Below are positions 62,901 through 64,000 of a DNA stretch of 64,000 nt, in pieces. The stretch's first letter is position 1, and each line of letters opens with the position of its first letter. The notes below the pieces were generated by a model, which made no database searches, was not told the origin of the DNA, and saw nothing but the letters and a program-made list of their open reading frames with translations. This stretch comes from Calliphora vicina. Lineage: Eukaryota > Arthropoda > Insecta > Diptera > Calliphoridae. Made by a program: the position numbers and the translations under genes. The DNA is taken from assembly GCF_958450345.1 (NCBI RefSeq), contig NC_088780.1, positions 108,946,226-109,010,225 of the forward strand, in the 5' to 3' direction.

Positions 62901-64000
62901 TGTTGAACCGTTTATAAAAAACACAAAAAAAATATTATCTTGTTTGGTTAATCGTAGTAGTACATACAACTAATTGCTTAATATTGGCAAAGAATTGTAA
63001 GAAAACTAATCTGATATATTTAAATCAATTGGGAGGATCTTCAGATATCGTTCTGCAAGAATTTACCTAGTTCCTTAATTGATTGAAATAATAGTTGTGG
63101 AATTTCCGTTTTGGTACCAGTTCATTATAGTGGAACTAGTTTTAGCTTTTCACTTTATAATGAAATAATAATCTAATAAATTTAAATAGGCCTATAAAGT
63201 CGTGACAAACTTGAGTCCATCATAATCATTCCCGTTATAATAGCTAGAAAGAAAGGGTTTTAGATTTAGTGTACAAATAAATCAGTACCCCCTCAACCGT
63301 ATTGAGGTCTTAAGCAAACTTCCAGATGCAAGAACAAAGGCATGTATTAAAAAGTCGTTAAATGTAAGACTCAATATCCTGGCAAGCAATCCGAATAAAC
63401 TGTGACCTGTGATCGCCGCAACTAAAATCCACAGCAAAACCCGAGGTGTGTTCGTCGTAGCAATAGATCGACGAAAATTATATTCAGACCATATTGCCCT
63501 TTTCGTCCTACAAGTAGTCTCTATGGACCATCTTGTTTTTGCATATTCGTATAGTCAGTCAAGAATTGTACTCTTGCACCATGGAATTTTACCTACAGGG
63601 ACTGTCTACTACTTTCAACAAATTCACATACATATTTTGAAAAGCACACCTAATTCAATTATAATTTTTAGCTTACGTTTTAAATTATTGAACTTAAAAT
63701 AATTCAATACATATCACGCAATCTCTAAATATAATAAAATAAATATATTTTGTAACCAGCTCATTGATGGTGATCAACAATAGCTGTTAAAAACATAAAG
63801 AGCAAGAGTTGAATATGCGGCTATGTCGAATCTTCTATAACTTCACTTTAGTCTACACTAAAAGAAAATTAAAATTCAGATTATTTCGATGAATAACAAG
63901 GTTGGCTACCGATTCTTAACTGTTACGGTAATTTCTATTACTTCGGTAACAGGATCCAGTCTTTGGGAAGAAGCTTCTTAAATTGACTTCTCAAAATAAA
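59912..64000 (-). other. Probable INPP5F intron or 5' flank
   Basis: Upstream of exon A I searched the minus strand for the missing N-terminal exon and found none. A fragment of the foldback family (CGCTTAGTGGGATGCTAG and TGGATATCTATCAAAA) lies at about 61,050-61,105. The 97-codon plus-strand frame at 63,409-63,702 has no recognisable domain. Confidence 0.6.
63800..63850 (+). repeat. 5' fragment of a GTAAGAG snap-back repeat
   Basis: AGAGCAAGAGTTGAATATGC, then GGCTATGTCGAATCTTCTAT, resembles the hairpin start at 55,922. Confidence 0.5.

Noticed and set aside
63409..63702. 97-codon plus-strand frame
   Set aside because: Less AT-rich than its surroundings but no recognisable family, and no partner exons; also tested on the minus strand as the missing INPP5F first exon without a match.

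Overview
The window is AT-rich eukaryotic DNA, most likely from a higher fly (Brachycera, possibly a calyptrate). Three things point that way. The one clear gene has short GT-AG introns and encodes a Sac2/INPP5F-type phosphoinositide phosphatase. Intergenic DNA is crowded with short non-autonomous DNA transposons, Helitrons and snap-back elements. No bacterial operon or ribosome-binding-site logic is visible. The species cannot be named from sequence alone.

Gene region (48.4-59.9 kb, minus strand). Ten phase-compatible exons encode the last 1,072 residues of a Sac2/INPP5F orthologue: the Sac domain with its C-x5-R-T catalytic motif, the hSac2-type domain and a low-complexity C-terminal tail. 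The first coding exon (roughly 40-50 residues by comparison with human INPP5F) was not found and is probably beyond 64,000. Between exons 4 and 5 lies an extra phase-matched exon (53,163 downwards) resembling the start of exon 5. It can be read as a mutually exclusive alternative exon or as a terminal exon with its own stop and AATAAA. The same intron carries a Helitron with a 112-bp tandem array and nested snap-back repeats.

Region 0-20 kb is non-genic. It holds two more Helitrons of the same family with the same 112-bp arrays (1.3-3.2 kb and 8.5-10.1 kb). The second sits inside a hAT-like element that has near-perfect 8-bp target duplications. Several short inverted-repeat elements follow, and a decayed coding-like stretch (about 16.6-18.8 kb) is interrupted by a hAT-like element with perfect 8-bp target duplications.

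Region 20-41 kb is dominated by inverted-repeat structures. There is a 2-kb foldback element (20.7-22.7 kb). A very large, diverged palindrome then has arms of about 22.9-29.9 kb and 35.5-41.1 kb. Around the inner ends of the arms, about 325 bp is almost identical in the two copies and holds two short ORFs, one ending the conserved block. The arms carry later insertions, including interleaved palindromes with a foldback element inside them (36.7-38.9 kb). The spacer (29.9-35.5 kb) holds further miniature elements, one with a perfect 8-bp target duplication.

Region 41-48 kb is AT-rich 3' flank of the phosphatase gene with one TA-flanked inverted-repeat element (42.8-43.6 kb). Region 60-64 kb is probably intron or upstream flank of the phosphatase gene. 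No tRNA, rRNA or CRISPR was found.
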